DNA of 64,000 nt from assembly GCF_904848625.1 (NCBI RefSeq), contig NZ_CAJHCP010000001.1:124001-188000 (forward strand), given 5' to 3'. Each line of letters starts with the position of its first letter. Within the stretch, counting starts at the first letter, position 1. The translations under genes were made by a program, and so were the position numbers. Below, piece by piece: positions 27,514-37,417 of the stretch. Source of the stretch: Paraburkholderia metrosideri (lineage in GTDB: Bacteria > Pseudomonadota > Gammaproteobacteria > Burkholderiales > Burkholderiaceae). Under the pieces are notes generated by a model. It worked only from the letters and a program-made list of their open reading frames with translations, was not told the origin of the DNA and made no database searches.

Positions 27514-28566
27514 ATGCCTCCTCGCACGTCCAGTCCCACCCGCACCACGCAGGTCGCCATCGTCGCGTTGCCGCCCGTCTCGATGTCGGGCGTCGGGCCG
27601 ATTGTCGATGCGCTCAATCTTGCCAATGAAATCGACGGCCGCGCGCTGTATCGCGTGCAGGTGTGTTCGTGGGACGGCCGCGCGGTGCCGCTGTCGGGCG
27701 GCGCGCAATGGCCCGCCGATGCCGCCTTCGGCGACGCAATGGCGTGCGACTGGCTGATCATCGTCAGCGAACGCTTTCAGCAGTTTGCCGACTACCGGTT
27801 GTTTCTCGCGAGTTTGTCGCGGGTCGGGCAGCGCACGCCGCTGGTCACCGGCATTCACCACGGCGTGTGGTGGCTTGCCATGGCGGGGCAGTTGTCCGGT
27901 TATCGCGTGAGTGTGAACTGGGAAACCTATCAGCAGTTTTCCGAGCAGTTCGAGCGCTCCATCGTCACCCAGCAGATTTTCGAAATCGACCGCGATCGGG
28001 CGACGTGCGCGGGCGGTCAGGCGACCGTCGACTTCATGCTCGCGATGATCGGCCGCGAACACGGCCCCGAACTGGCAGACCGGATCGCCGATACGCTTGG
28101 CGTCGGCGTATTGCGGGCGGGCGAGGAGCGTCAGCGGATTCCATTCGTGACCGCGCCCGGTGAGCGGCATCCGCGTTTGAACGACGCGTTGCTGCTGATG
28201 GAAGCGAATATCGAAGACCCGCTCACCACCGATGAAATCGCCGGTCTGGTCGGCGTGTCGCGTCGGCAACTCGAACGCCTGTTTCGCCAGTATCTCGGCT
28301 CGATGCCGTCCAAATACTACCTGGGCTTGCGGCTGTCCAAGGCGCGCACGCAATTGCAGCGCACTAGCAAATCGGTCGTGCAGATCAGTCTCGCTTGCGG
28401 TTTTTCGTCGGCGGCGCACTTTTCGAATGCGTATCGCGAACGTTTTGGTGTCACACCGCGAGAGGATCGTCGTAACTGGATCGACAAGCAGACCGGCGCA
28501 AGCGGCGCGGCGGCAAGCGAGCCACGGCCGGGTGCGCTGATCGAGCGGCCGGATCAGGTGGATTGA
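27514..28566 (+). CDS. argR: ArgR-type transcriptional regulator, AraC/GlxA family
   Basis: A 350-residue regulator with an N-terminal DJ-1/PfpI-like (GATase1) domain at about 12-190 and a C-terminal AraC DNA-binding domain at about 225-325. The two helix-turn-helix motifs are TDEIAGLVGVSRRQLERLF and SLACGFSSAAHFSNAYRE. This is the architecture of Pseudomonas ArgR, which controls arginine uptake and the succinyltransferase pathway in response to arginine. Its position between the aot-type genes and astC strongly supports the same role. It is unrelated to the E. coli ArgR repressor. The last 25 residues are low-complexity. Confidence 0.9.
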   Translation: MPPRTSSPTRTTQVAIVALPPVSMSGVGPIVDALNLANEIDGRALYRVQVCSWDGRAVPLSGGAQWPADAAFGDAMACDWLIIVSERFQQFADYRLFLASLSRVGQRTPLVTGIHHGVWWLAMAGQLSGYRVSVNWETYQQFSEQFERSIVTQQIFEIDRDRATCAGGQATVDFMLAMIGREHGPELADRIADTLGVGVLRAGEERQRIPFVTAPGERHPRLNDALLLMEANIEDPLTTDEIAGLVGVSRRQLERLFRQYLGSMPSKYYLGLRLSKARTQLQRTSKSVVQISLACGFSSAAHFSNAYRERFGVTPREDRRNWIDKQTGASGAAASEPRPGALIERPDQVD

Positions 28567-28728
28567 CGCGGTGCATGCAGTGAACCTGCATGCCGTGAAA
28601 TGCCGCGCAAACACCGCAGCCGTTCGCGCGCGTGGAACCTCATAGAAAGCGTCGCGTATGCGCAAGACGTATCGCGTGCGGTTTCCTACACTACTCGTAT
28701 TACCTCTCACCTGTAACGAGGATTTGCC

Positions 28729-29973
28729 ATGAACGACCTGACTGTGACACGCCAGACCTTCGACGAAGTCATGGTGCCGGTGTTTTCGCCCGCCGCCTTC
28801 GTACCGGATCGCGGTCTCGGCTCACGCGTCTGGGATACGCAGGGCCGCGACTATATCGACTTCGCCGGCGGCATCGCCGTCACCGCGCTCGGCCATTCGC
28901 ATCCCGAGTTGCTGAAGGTGCTGCACGAGCAGGGCGGCAAGCTGTGGCACATCGGCAATGGTTATACCAACGAGCCAGTGCTGCGCCTCGCCAAACGTCT
29001 CGAAGACCTCACGTTCGCCGACCGCGCGTTCTTCGCGAACTCGGGTGCCGAAGCGAACGAAGCCGCGCTGAAGCTCGCGCGCCGCGTCGCATTCGACCGT
29101 TTCGGCGAAGATAAAGACGAAATCATCTCGTTCACGCAGTCGTTCCATGGCCGTACGTTCTTCACGGTGAGCGTCGGCGGCCAGCCGAAGTATTCGGAAG
29201 GTTTCGGTCCGGTGCCGGCCGGCATCAGGCACTTGGCGTACAACGACATCGAAGCGGCAAAGCAGGCGATCGGCGCGAAAACCTGCGCGGTGATCGTCGA
29301 GCCGATTCAGGGCGAAGGCGGCGTGATTCCCGCCGACGCGGCCTTTCTGAAGACCTTGCGCGAAGCCTGCGACCAGCACGGCGCACTGCTGATTTTTGAC
29401 GAGGTACAAACGGGGGTGGGCCGTAGCGGCTACTTCTACGCATACGAGGACACCGGCGTCACGCCAGACATCCTGACCACGGCCAAGGCGCTCGGCAACG
29501 GTTTCCCGATCGGCGCAATGCTGACCACGAACGAACTGGCCGCGCATTTCAAGGTCGGCGTGCATGGCACGACGTACGGCGGCAATCCGCTCGGCACCGC
29601 CATCGCCGAAAAAGTCGTCGAACTGGTCAGCGACCCGAAGGTGCTCGAAGGCGTGCGCGCTCGCGGTGAAGCATTGAAGGGCCATCTCGCGAAGCTGCAT
29701 GAACGCTTCGGGTTGTTCAAGGAAGTGCGCGGCAAGGGTCTCCTGATCGGCGCTGAATTAACCGACGCGTTCAAGGGTCGCGCGAAAGATTTCGTCACCG
29801 CTGCGGGTCAGCATGGCGTGATCATGCTGATGGCCGGTCCCGATGTGCTGCGTTTCGTGCCGTCGCTGATCATGCCGCTCGACGATATGAACGAAGGCTT
29901 CGAGCGGTTGACGAAGGCGTTCGGCGAAATCGTCGAAGCGAATACACAAGCAGCGCAAGCGGCGGCGCGTTGA
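28729..29973 (+). CDS. astC: succinylornithine transaminase
   Basis: A 414-residue class III PLP aminotransferase. The segments [19 protein letters not shown] near residue 108 and [13 protein letters not shown] near 222, and the PLP lysine in [15 protein letters not shown] near 252, are intact. In the arginine succinyltransferase pathway it transaminates N2-succinylornithine to succinylglutamate semialdehyde; the same family also serves acetylornithine. The next genes are the succinyltransferase subunits, which fixes the role. A GAGG ribosome binding site lies just before the ATG. Confidence 0.94.
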   Translation: MNDLTVTRQTFDEVMVPVFSPAAFVPDRGLGSRVWDTQGRDYIDFAGGIAVTALGHSHPELLKVLHEQGGKLWHIGNGYTNEPVLRLAKRLEDLTFADRAFFANSGAEANEAALKLARRVAFDRFGEDKDEIISFTQSFHGRTFFTVSVGGQPKYSEGFGPVPAGIRHLAYNDIEAAKQAIGAKTCAVIVEPIQGEGGVIPADAAFLKTLREACDQHGALLIFDEVQTGVGRSGYFYAYEDTGVTPDILTTAKALGNGFPIGAMLTTNELAAHFKVGVHGTTYGGNPLGTAIAEKVVELVSDPKVLEGVRARGEALKGHLAKLHERFGLFKEVRGKGLLIGAELTDAFKGRAKDFVTAAGQHGVIMLMAGPDVLRFVPSLIMPLDDMNEGFERLTKAFGEIVEANTQAAQAAAR

Positions 29974-30028
29974 TTCACAGCATGGAGTTGAAGCAGCGAA
30001 CCATGCGTCACATTCAACAGGAACGATG

Positions 30029-31087
30029 ATGCTCTTCGTACGCCCCAGCCGCCTCGCGGATCTCGACGCGCTCGAACAGATGGCGCGCACCGCGCAACCG
30101 GTGCTGCATTCGTTGCCGCACGACCGGCGCGCGCTCGAAGCGCGCATCGCGCTGTCGGAAGACTCTTTTCGCGCGGAGGTCGATTTTCCGGGCGAGGAGT
30201 TCTATCTGTTCGTGCTCGAAGACAGCGCAAGCGGCAAGCTGATGGGCACGGCGAGCATCGTCGCCGCAGCCGGTTATTCGGACCCGTTCTACGCATTTCG
30301 CAACGACGCGCTGATTCACGCGTCGCGCGAACTGCACGTGAATCGCAAGATTCATGCGCTGACCATGTCGCATGAACTCACGGGTAAGAGCCGGCTCGCG
30401 GGTTATTACATCGATCCGTCACTGCGTAACGATGCCGCCGCGCATCTGATGTCGCGTGCGCGGATGATGTACATCGCCGCGAATCGCAAGCGCTTTACGC
30501 CCGAGGTGTTCTCGCTGCTGCTCGGCGTTACGGATGAAAACGGCGTGTCGCCATTCTGGGAAGCGGTGGGGCGCAAGTTCTTCGGCCGCAATTTCGCCGA
30601 CATCGAAATCGAATCGGGTGGCCGCAGCCGCACGTTTATCGCTGAAGTGATGCCAACCTACCCGGTGTATGTCCCGTTGTTGCCGGAAGCGGCGCAGCGC
30701 GTGCTGGGCGAGCCGGATTCGAAAGCATGGCTTGCCTATGAAATTCATCAGGAAGAAGGCTTCGAGACCGACCGCTTCATCGATATCTTCGATGCGGGTC
30801 CAGTGTTGACCGCGCAGGTGGATCGCAGCGCGTGTGTCACGCGTAACGAAACGCGCGTGGTGCATGAAGCCAACGAAACTCATGCTGCGAATGCATCGAT
30901 CTATCTGATCGCGCATAACGGTGACCACGGCGAATTCCGTTGCGTGCTCGGCGAATTGACGGCAGGAAAGGGTGCGGCGCTTGCACTCGAAGCGCGCGCC
31001 GCGCTCGGTGTACAGGAAGGCGATGCGGTGCGCTGTGTGCCGTTGCATCAACAGGATCAGGAAGAACCATCGGGAGAGGCGCAATGA
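30029..31087 (+). CDS. aruF: arginine N-succinyltransferase, alpha subunit
   Basis: A 352-residue AstA-family protein. The opening LFVRPSRLADLDALEQMA and the central SHELTGKSRLAGYYIDPSLR and FSLLLGVTDENGVSPFWEAVG segments match arginine/ornithine succinyltransferase. Two ATG codons lie in tandem at 30026 and 30029. AGGA is six bases from the second and only three from the first, so I prefer the second. It transfers succinyl from succinyl-CoA to the alpha-amino group of arginine. The stop overlaps the start of the beta subunit by four bases (ATGA), showing translational coupling. Confidence 0.92.
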   Translation: MLFVRPSRLADLDALEQMARTAQPVLHSLPHDRRALEARIALSEDSFRAEVDFPGEEFYLFVLEDSASGKLMGTASIVAAAGYSDPFYAFRNDALIHASRELHVNRKIHALTMSHELTGKSRLAGYYIDPSLRNDAAAHLMSRARMMYIAANRKRFTPEVFSLLLGVTDENGVSPFWEAVGRKFFGRNFADIEIESGGRSRTFIAEVMPTYPVYVPLLPEAAQRVLGEPDSKAWLAYEIHQEEGFETDRFIDIFDAGPVLTAQVDRSACVTRNETRVVHEANETHAANASIYLIAHNGDHGEFRCVLGELTAGKGAALALEARAALGVQEGDAVRCVPLHQQDQEEPSGEAQ

Positions 31088-32121
31088 TCGTCGTTCGCGT
31101 TGTACAACGAGGCGATGTGGATGCGCTGATGCGGCTCGCGCAGGAAACCGGCCCCGGTCTCACCACGTTCAAGCCGGATCGCGATGCCCTCGCGGCGCGC
31201 GTCGAACGTGCGCGCCGTACGATGGAAGACAAAGCGGAGCCTCACGAAGCAGGCTACTTCTTCGTGATGGAAGACACCGATACCGGCGACGTCGCCGGTG
31301 TCTGCGGAATCGAAACGGCGGTGGGTCTGCAACAGCCGTTCTACAACTATCGCGTCAGCACGGTAGTGCACGCGAGTCAGGACCTCGGCATCTGGACCCG
31401 CATGAGCGCGCTGAACATCTCGCACGACCTGACCGGTTACGCCGAAGTGTGCTCGCTGTTCCTCAGCCCGCGTTATCGCACGAGTGGCGTGGGCGGTTTG
31501 CTGTCGCGCTCGCGCTTCATGTTTCTCGCGCAGTTTCGCGAGCGTTTTCCGCAGCGTCTGTGCGCGGAATTGCGCGGCCATTTCGATGCAGAAGGCACGT
31601 CGCCGTTCTGGCGCGCGGTCGGCTCGCATTTCTACCAGATCGACTTCAATGCCGCGGACTATTTGAGTTCGCACGGCCGCAAATCGTTTCTTGCGGAGTT
31701 GATGCCGCGCTATCCGGTGTACGTCGAGCTGCTGCCGGAAGAAGCGCAGAAATGCGTCGGCCTCACGCATAACGACACGATTCCCGCGCGCCGCATGCTC
31801 GAATCGGAAGGGCTGCGCTACGAGAATCACGTCGATATTTTCGACGCGGGTCCGGTGCTCGAATGCCATATCGCCGACTTGCGCACGGTCCGCGAGAGCG
31901 TGCTGGTGCCGGTCGAGATCGCCGATGTACCCGCAGGTGCTTCTCACGACGCACCGCGCTCGATGGTATCGAATACGTCACTCGGCGATTTTCGCGTAGG
32001 CATCGCGGCGGGCGTACCGCAAGCCGGCGTGTTCCGGATGAATGCAACGGAAGCCGCGGCACTCGACGTCAAGACAGGCGACCTGGTACGGGTGCTGCCG
32101 CTGAAACACAAACAGGGATGA
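31084..32121 (+). CDS. aruG: arginine N-succinyltransferase, beta subunit
   Basis: A 345-residue homologue of the preceding protein. The opening IVVRVVQRGDVDALMRLAQE, the GYFFVMEDTDTGDVAGVCGI segment and GTSPFWRAVGSHFYQIDFNAAD mark the AstA family. Pseudomonas-type enzymes are heteromers of two such subunits, unlike the single-subunit enterobacterial AstA. The ATG at 31084 overlaps the aruF stop. The C-terminal residues GDLVRVLPLKHKQG close the frame, and astD starts immediately. Confidence 0.93.
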   Translation: MIVVRVVQRGDVDALMRLAQETGPGLTTFKPDRDALAARVERARRTMEDKAEPHEAGYFFVMEDTDTGDVAGVCGIETAVGLQQPFYNYRVSTVVHASQDLGIWTRMSALNISHDLTGYAEVCSLFLSPRYRTSGVGGLLSRSRFMFLAQFRERFPQRLCAELRGHFDAEGTSPFWRAVGSHFYQIDFNAADYLSSHGRKSFLAELMPRYPVYVELLPEEAQKCVGLTHNDTIPARRMLESEGLRYENHVDIFDAGPVLECHIADLRTVRESVLVPVEIADVPAGASHDAPRSMVSNTSLGDFRVGIAAGVPQAGVFRMNATEAAALDVKTGDLVRVLPLKHKQG

Positions 32122-32123
32122 TC

Positions 32124-33587
32124 ATGAGCGAGCTTTTCATCGACGGCGAATGGGCCGCCGGCACAGGACCCGCATTCGCATCGCGCAACCCGGGTACGGG
32201 CGCGACGGTTTGGGAAGGCCACAGCGCGTCGGCGGACGATGTCGATCGCGCCGTGCGCAGCGCACGCCGCGCGTTTGCGACGTGGTCGGCATTGAGCTTC
32301 GACGAACGTTGCGCCGTGGTGCGCCGCTTCGCCGCGCTCGTGACGGAGCGCAAGGAAGTGCTCGCCGAAGCGATTGGCCGCGAAACTGGCAAACCGCTGT
32401 GGGAAGCGCGCACCGAAGCGGCGTCGATGGCGGCGAAGGTCGAGATTTCGATTCAGGCCTATAACGAACGCACCGGCGAAAAGCGTTCGGCAATGGCAGA
32501 CGGCACTGCCGTGTTGCGGCATCGTCCGCATGGCGTGGTCGCTGTGTTTGGGCCGTATAACTTTCCTGGACACTTGCCGAACGGGCATATCGTGCCCGCG
32601 CTGATCGCGGGTAACGCGGTCGTGTTCAAACCGTCCGAACTGGCGCCGGGCGTGGCTGCGGTCACCGTGCAGATCTGGCGCGACGCGGGCTTGCCCGCGG
32701 GCGTGCTGAATCTCGTGCAAGGCGAGAAGGACACGGGCATTGCGCTCGCCAATCACCGGCAGATCGATGGGCTGTTCTTTACCGGTAGTTCGGATACCGG
32801 AACATTGCTGCACAAACAATTCGGCGGACGTCCGGAGATCGTGCTCGCGCTGGAAATGGGCGGCAACAACCCGCTCGTGATCGGCCCGGTCGCGGATCTC
32901 GACGCCGCTGTGCATCACACGATCCAGTCGGCGTTTCTGTCGGCGGGGCAGCGCTGCACGTGCGCGCGCCGTATCTTCGTGCCGAACGATGCGAACGGCG
33001 AGCGCTTCGTCGCGCGGCTGACCGAGGTCACGTCGCGGATCAGTGTCGGCGAATATAACGCCGATCCGCAGCCGTTCATGGGCGCCGTGGTGTCGGCTCG
33101 CGCCGCTTCGCGACTGGTCGCTGCGCAGGAACGCCTGCTGGCCGACGGCGCGACGGCACTCCTCAAGATGGAGCAACGCGATCCGAAGCTGGGCTTCGTC
33201 ACACCGGCCATTCTCGACGTGACCCACGTGAAGAATCTGCCCGACGAAGAACACTTCGGCCCGCTCGCGCAGATCATCCGTTACGACAGTTTCGACGAAG
33301 CGATCGACCGCGCCAACGACACCGAATTCGGTCTCTCCGCCGGTCTCCTCGCCGACGACGAAGCGCTGTGGACGCATTTCCAGCGCACCATCCGCGCGGG
33401 TATCGTCAACTGGAACCGGCCCACCAACGGTGCGTCGTCGGGCGCGCCGTTCGGCGGTCCGGGCCGCTCGGGCAACCACCGCCCGAGCGCGTATTACGCC
33501 GCCGACTACTGCGCGTACCCGATGGCCTCCGTCGAAAGCGCGCAACTGAACATGCCCGCGAGCGTCTCGCCGGGCCTTCAATTCTAA
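32124..33587 (+). CDS. astD: succinylglutamate semialdehyde dehydrogenase
   Basis: A 487-residue NAD-dependent aldehyde dehydrogenase. The catalytic cysteine lies in SAGQRCTCARR near residue 280, and the general-base glutamate in ALEMGGNNPL near 247. The GSSDTG coenzyme loop is near residue 222. It oxidises succinylglutamate semialdehyde to succinylglutamate, the fourth step of the pathway. I chose the ATG at 32124, six bases after AGGG; an ATG at 32118 overlapping the aruG stop is possible. The gene is tightly packed with astB, nine bases downstream. Confidence 0.95.
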   Translation: MSELFIDGEWAAGTGPAFASRNPGTGATVWEGHSASADDVDRAVRSARRAFATWSALSFDERCAVVRRFAALVTERKEVLAEAIGRETGKPLWEARTEAASMAAKVEISIQAYNERTGEKRSAMADGTAVLRHRPHGVVAVFGPYNFPGHLPNGHIVPALIAGNAVVFKPSELAPGVAAVTVQIWRDAGLPAGVLNLVQGEKDTGIALANHRQIDGLFFTGSSDTGTLLHKQFGGRPEIVLALEMGGNNPLVIGPVADLDAAVHHTIQSAFLSAGQRCTCARRIFVPNDANGERFVARLTEVTSRISVGEYNADPQPFMGAVVSARAASRLVAAQERLLADGATALLKMEQRDPKLGFVTPAILDVTHVKNLPDEEHFGPLAQIIRYDSFDEAIDRANDTEFGLSAGLLADDEALWTHFQRTIRAGIVNWNRPTNGASSGAPFGGPGRSGNHRPSAYYAADYCAYPMASVESAQLNMPASVSPGLQF

Positions 33588-33596
33588 GGATCGACG

Positions 33597-34937
33597 ATGC
33601 AAGCCACTGAAGCCAATTTCGACGGCCTGGTCGGCCCGACCCACAACTATGCGGGGCTGTCGTTCGGCAACGTCGCGTCGCAGAACAACGAGAAGTCGGT
33701 CGCGAATCCGAAGGCTGCGGCGCGGCAGGGTCTGCGCAAGATGAAGCAGTTGGCCGACCTCGGTTTTCATCAGGGCGTGTTGCCGCCGCAGGAGCGTCCG
33801 TCGATGCGTCTGTTGCGTGAACTCGGTTTTTCCGGCGACGACGCGACGGTCATCGCGCGAGTCGCGAAAGACGCGCCGGAATTGCTGGCCGCCGCGAGTT
33901 CGGCGTCGGCGATGTGGACCGCGAACGCGGCCACCGTGAGCCCGTCAGCGGATACGGGCGACGGGCGTGTGCATTTCACGCCCGCCAATCTGTGCAGCAA
34001 GTTGCATCGCGCGATCGAACATCAATCCACGCGTCACACGTTGAGCGCGATCTTCAACGATCACGATCGCTTCGTCATTCACGAGGCTCTGCCGGGCACG
34101 CCCGCACTCGGTGATGAAGGCGCGGCGAATCACACGCGTTTTTGCGCGGAATATGGCGCACGTGGCGTCGAATTCTTTGTGTACGGACGCAGCGAGTATC
34201 GTCGCGGACCGGAGCCGAAGCGCTTCCCCGCGCGCCAGACTTTCGAGGCGAGCCGCGCGGTCGCGCATCGTCATGGCTTGCAGGAAGCGGCCACCGTGTA
34301 CGCGCAGCAGAACCCCGACGTGATCGACGCGGGCGTGTTTCACAACGACGTGATCGCCGTCGGCAACCGCAACACGCTGTTCTGCCATCAACTCGCGTTC
34401 GTCGAACAGAAGGCGGTGTACGACGAATTGCGCTCGAAGCTCGACGGCATGAAGGCCGGCTTCAACGTGATCGAAGTGCCCGACGCGCAAGTCAGTGTCG
34501 CCGACGCGGTGACCTCGTATCTGTTCAACAGCCAGTTGTTGACGCGTCCCCACGGCCGGCAGGTGCTGGTGGTGCCGCAGGAATGCCGCGAAAATCCGCG
34601 GGTTGCGGCGTATCTGGACGATCTGGGTTCGCAGGCCGGCCCGATCGACGACGTGCTGGTATTCGATCTGCGCGAGAGCATGAAGAACGGCGGCGGCCCG
34701 GCGTGCCTGCGTCTGCGGGTGGTACTCGACGACGCGGAGCGCGCGGCGGTTTCATCGGGCGTGTGGATCAACGACACGTTGTTCGGCCGTCTCGACACAT
34801 GGATCGAAAAGCATTATCGCGACCGTCTCGCACCGTCCGATCTGACCGATCCGCAATTGCTGACGGAGTCGCGTACGGCGCTCGATGAACTGACGCAGAT
34901 TCTCGGTTTGGGTTCGCTCTATGACTTCCAGCGCTGA
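33597..34937 (+). CDS. astB: N-succinylarginine dihydrolase
   Basis: A 446-residue enzyme that hydrolyses N2-succinylarginine to succinylornithine, CO2 and two ammonia. The opening [20 protein letters not shown] is the family hallmark. [20 protein letters not shown] near residue 104 and the catalytic cysteine in [14 protein letters not shown] near 365 match the amidinotransferase-type beta/alpha propeller. The length agrees with AstB (about 445). The last 17 bases overlap the start of astE. Confidence 0.96.
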   Translation: MQATEANFDGLVGPTHNYAGLSFGNVASQNNEKSVANPKAAARQGLRKMKQLADLGFHQGVLPPQERPSMRLLRELGFSGDDATVIARVAKDAPELLAAASSASAMWTANAATVSPSADTGDGRVHFTPANLCSKLHRAIEHQSTRHTLSAIFNDHDRFVIHEALPGTPALGDEGAANHTRFCAEYGARGVEFFVYGRSEYRRGPEPKRFPARQTFEASRAVAHRHGLQEAATVYAQQNPDVIDAGVFHNDVIAVGNRNTLFCHQLAFVEQKAVYDELRSKLDGMKAGFNVIEVPDAQVSVADAVTSYLFNSQLLTRPHGRQVLVVPQECRENPRVAAYLDDLGSQAGPIDDVLVFDLRESMKNGGGPACLRLRVVLDDAERAAVSSGVWINDTLFGRLDTWIEKHYRDRLAPSDLTDPQLLTESRTALDELTQILGLGSLYDFQR

Positions 34938-35985
34938 GCAGGTGATGCCGGATTCGATGCTCGACGATTTTCTCGCTTATACGCTGGCCGGGACGCGGCC
35001 GTCGGCACAGGAATCGCAGGGCAGCTGCGCTAACGGCGCAGTGCACTGGTCGTGGCTGGACGACGGGGTTCTGCTCATGGAGCCCGCGACACCGCAGCCC
35101 CGCGAGGCAAGCGCACGCAGCGTGCTGGTTTCGGCTGGCGTGCATGGCGATGAAACCGCGCCGATCGAATTGCTGTCGTTTCTGGTCCGCGATATCTCAA
35201 GCGGTGCGGCTTCATTGACGTGCCGGCTGCTGGTGATCCTCGGCAATGTGGACGCGATGCGCGATGCGCACCGTTATCGCGACGACGATCTGAACCGTCT
35301 GTTCAGCGGTCGTCATCTGCAGGTGCCGGGAAGCCATGAGGCGCCGCGTGCCGCGGCGCTCGAGCAGGCCGCCGTGCAGTTCTTTGCGGCAGCGTCGAAT
35401 GAACCCGGCGGACGCTGGCACATCGACATGCATACGGCGATCCGCGCATCGGCATTCGAGCAATTCGCGTTGCTGCCGCACACGGGCAAGCCGTTTTCTC
35501 GTGCCATGTTCGAGTGGCTCGGCAGCGCGCATATCAGCGCGGTGCTGCTGCACACCACCAAGGCCAACACGTATTCGCATTTCACCGCGGAGGCATGTAG
35601 TGCACAAGCGTGCACGCTCGAATTAGGCAAGGTGCGTCCCTTTGGCGAGAACGATCTGACGCGCTTCGCGGGCGCGGATCGGGCGGTGCGTGATCTGCTG
35701 GCCGGCACTCACGACGCCGCACCGGCAGCCATGCCGCGCGTATTCACCGTCATCGACCAGATCACCAAGCAGAGCGATGCATTCGAGCTACTGCTGGCGA
35801 AAGACGTCGCCAATTTCACGCCATTCGCGAAAAACACCTTGCTCGCCCGTGACGGCGACTATCGCTATGCCGTGCGTCACGACGAGGAGCGCATCGTGTT
35901 CCCGAACGCAACGGTCAAGCCGGGTTTGCGCGCCGGTCTGCTGGTGATCGAAACGACTCAGGACACCCTCTCGAAGCTTGTCTGA
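34921..35985 (+). CDS. astE: succinylglutamate desuccinylase
   Basis: A 354-residue zinc carboxypeptidase-like enzyme that releases glutamate and succinate from succinylglutamate, the last step. The zinc ligands appear in [13 protein letters not shown] near residue 76 and IDMHTAIR near 170, and the catalytic glutamate probably in [13 protein letters not shown]. The ATG at 34921 overlaps astB; an alternative ATG at 34945 would remove the overlap. The AST operon ends here, and no terminator is seen before the next gene. Confidence 0.93.
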   Translation: MTSSAEQVMPDSMLDDFLAYTLAGTRPSAQESQGSCANGAVHWSWLDDGVLLMEPATPQPREASARSVLVSAGVHGDETAPIELLSFLVRDISSGAASLTCRLLVILGNVDAMRDAHRYRDDDLNRLFSGRHLQVPGSHEAPRAAALEQAAVQFFAAASNEPGGRWHIDMHTAIRASAFEQFALLPHTGKPFSRAMFEWLGSAHISAVLLHTTKANTYSHFTAEACSAQACTLELGKVRPFGENDLTRFAGADRAVRDLLAGTHDAAPAAMPRVFTVIDQITKQSDAFELLLAKDVANFTPFAKNTLLARDGDYRYAVRHDEERIVFPNATVKPGLRAGLLVIETTQDTLSKLV

Positions 35986-36254
35986 GCGGTCGCGGTCTTA
36001 GCTCTTTCGCGTTCTCTCCTTGCTTTGGCGCGACACAAACTTGCACCTTCCCCGTGCATCGCGTGCGTGTCGCGTCAGGCAGGCGCTTTCCCCCGCCCGC
36101 CAGGCGTGCTCCGCGAAGCCTGTACAATCTCGCCCTCGCGGCTGTTGCGCTGCACCAAACCGGCCGCACGAGTTTGAATCGCATTTTTGGCGCGGCAATC
36201 ATGCCTGCGCAGATTCGACTCCGTTTTACTCAATACCGTATAGGAACACCCGTA

Positions 36255-37049
36255 ATGAAGATGAATTGGCGAAACATGGCTGCGCTCGCGCTGTTCGCGA
36301 CGGCAACGGTAGCGGCTGGCACGGCATCGGCCGCGGATATCAAGGAAGTGCGTTTTGGCGTCGAGGCGTCGTATGCGCCGTTCGAATCGAAGTCGCCGTC
36401 GGGCGAACTGCAAGGTTTCGACATCGACGTCGGCAATGCCGTGTGCGCGAAGCTGAAGGCGAAATGCGTGTGGGTCGAAAATTCGTTCGACGGCCTGATT
36501 CCGGCGCTGGAAGCGCGCAAGTTCAACGCGATCAACTCGGACATGACGATCACCGAGCAGCGTCGTCAGGCGGTTGATTTCACCGATCCGATCTACACGA
36601 TCCCGAATCAGATGATCGCGAAGAAGGGCAGTGGTCTGCTGCCGACGCCGGCATCGCTGAAGGGCAAGCACGTGGGCGTGTTGCAGGGCACGATTCAGGA
36701 AACGTACGCGAAGGCACGCTGGGCACCGGCGGGTGTCGACGTCGTGCCGTATCAGACGCAGGACCAGATTTACGCCGACCTGGCTTCGGGTCGTCTGGAC
36801 GCATCGTTCCAGGACGCGGAAGCGGCATCGAAGGGCTTTCTGAAGAAGCCACAAGGCGCGGGCTTTGAGTTCGCGGGTCCGGCCGTTTCCGACGAAAAAC
36901 TGCTCGGCGCAGGCGTCGGTTATGGCATCCGCAAGAACGACAAGGCACTGAAGGACGCGCTCAATCAAGCGCTGAAGGAACTGAAGGCGGACGGCACGAT
37001 CGACCGCCTCGCTGCGAAGTACTTCGACGTGAAGGTTGTGCTGCGGTAA
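36255..37049 (+). CDS. aotJ: arginine/ornithine-type periplasmic binding protein (AotJ/ArtJ family)
   Basis: A 264-residue solute-binding protein of the polar amino acid family. A signal peptide covers about residues 1-26, ending near GTASAA. KEVRFGVEASYAPFESKSP starts the mature domain, and the second lobe has LLPTPASLKGKHVGVLQGT. It should deliver arginine or ornithine to the permeases at 25140-26561, which lack a linked binding protein at their own end. The ATG at 36255 was chosen because it starts the signal peptide. A terminator follows. Confidence 0.92.
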   Translation: MKMNWRNMAALALFATATVAAGTASAADIKEVRFGVEASYAPFESKSPSGELQGFDIDVGNAVCAKLKAKCVWVENSFDGLIPALEARKFNAINSDMTITEQRRQAVDFTDPIYTIPNQMIAKKGSGLLPTPASLKGKHVGVLQGTIQETYAKARWAPAGVDVVPYQTQDQIYADLASGRLDASFQDAEAASKGFLKKPQGAGFEFAGPAVSDEKLLGAGVGYGIRKNDKALKDALNQALKELKADGTIDRLAAKYFDVKVVLR

Positions 37050-37097
37050 CAGAAGGATAGAGGGAAGGTTTGGCGCGAGGTAGTGCGCTTCAGGACG

Positions 37098-37126
37098 AAC
37101 GGCCGCTGATGCGGCCGTTTGCTTTT
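37098..37126 (+). terminator. intrinsic terminator after the binding-protein gene
   Basis: A perfect nine-base inverted repeat (AACGGCCGC at 37098-37106, complement at 37111-37119) with loop TGAT, followed by T-rich sequence. It lies 49 bases after the stop at 37049. Confidence 0.85.
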
Positions 37127-37417
37127 GATGCGGCGTCAACGGTCGCAGCAGGATCGCACGCGAGCCAACGCGCGTGGGTGGAACGCTTTTGCACGACATC
37201 AGCGCACGGCGCGATTCCTCACGCGATTTTCTGTCGAACGCTGCGCCAATTATTTCGAGATATTGCGTTGCGGGCATGTGCTGGCAGGGATGGGCTGCGA
37301 TAAAATCGCCGGGTTCACCGGGGGCGCGACGGGCCTTTGAGCGAGACACACGCTAACGGTGCAGCAAAATCAAATACAGCGGCACGCGCCAGGGCGGCGC
37401 CCAAGCGGGGGACTGGA

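Noticed and set aside
31944..33770. 608-codon minus-strand frame opposite astD
   Set aside because: Antisense to an intact aldehyde dehydrogenase gene with all catalytic motifs; no features of its own.
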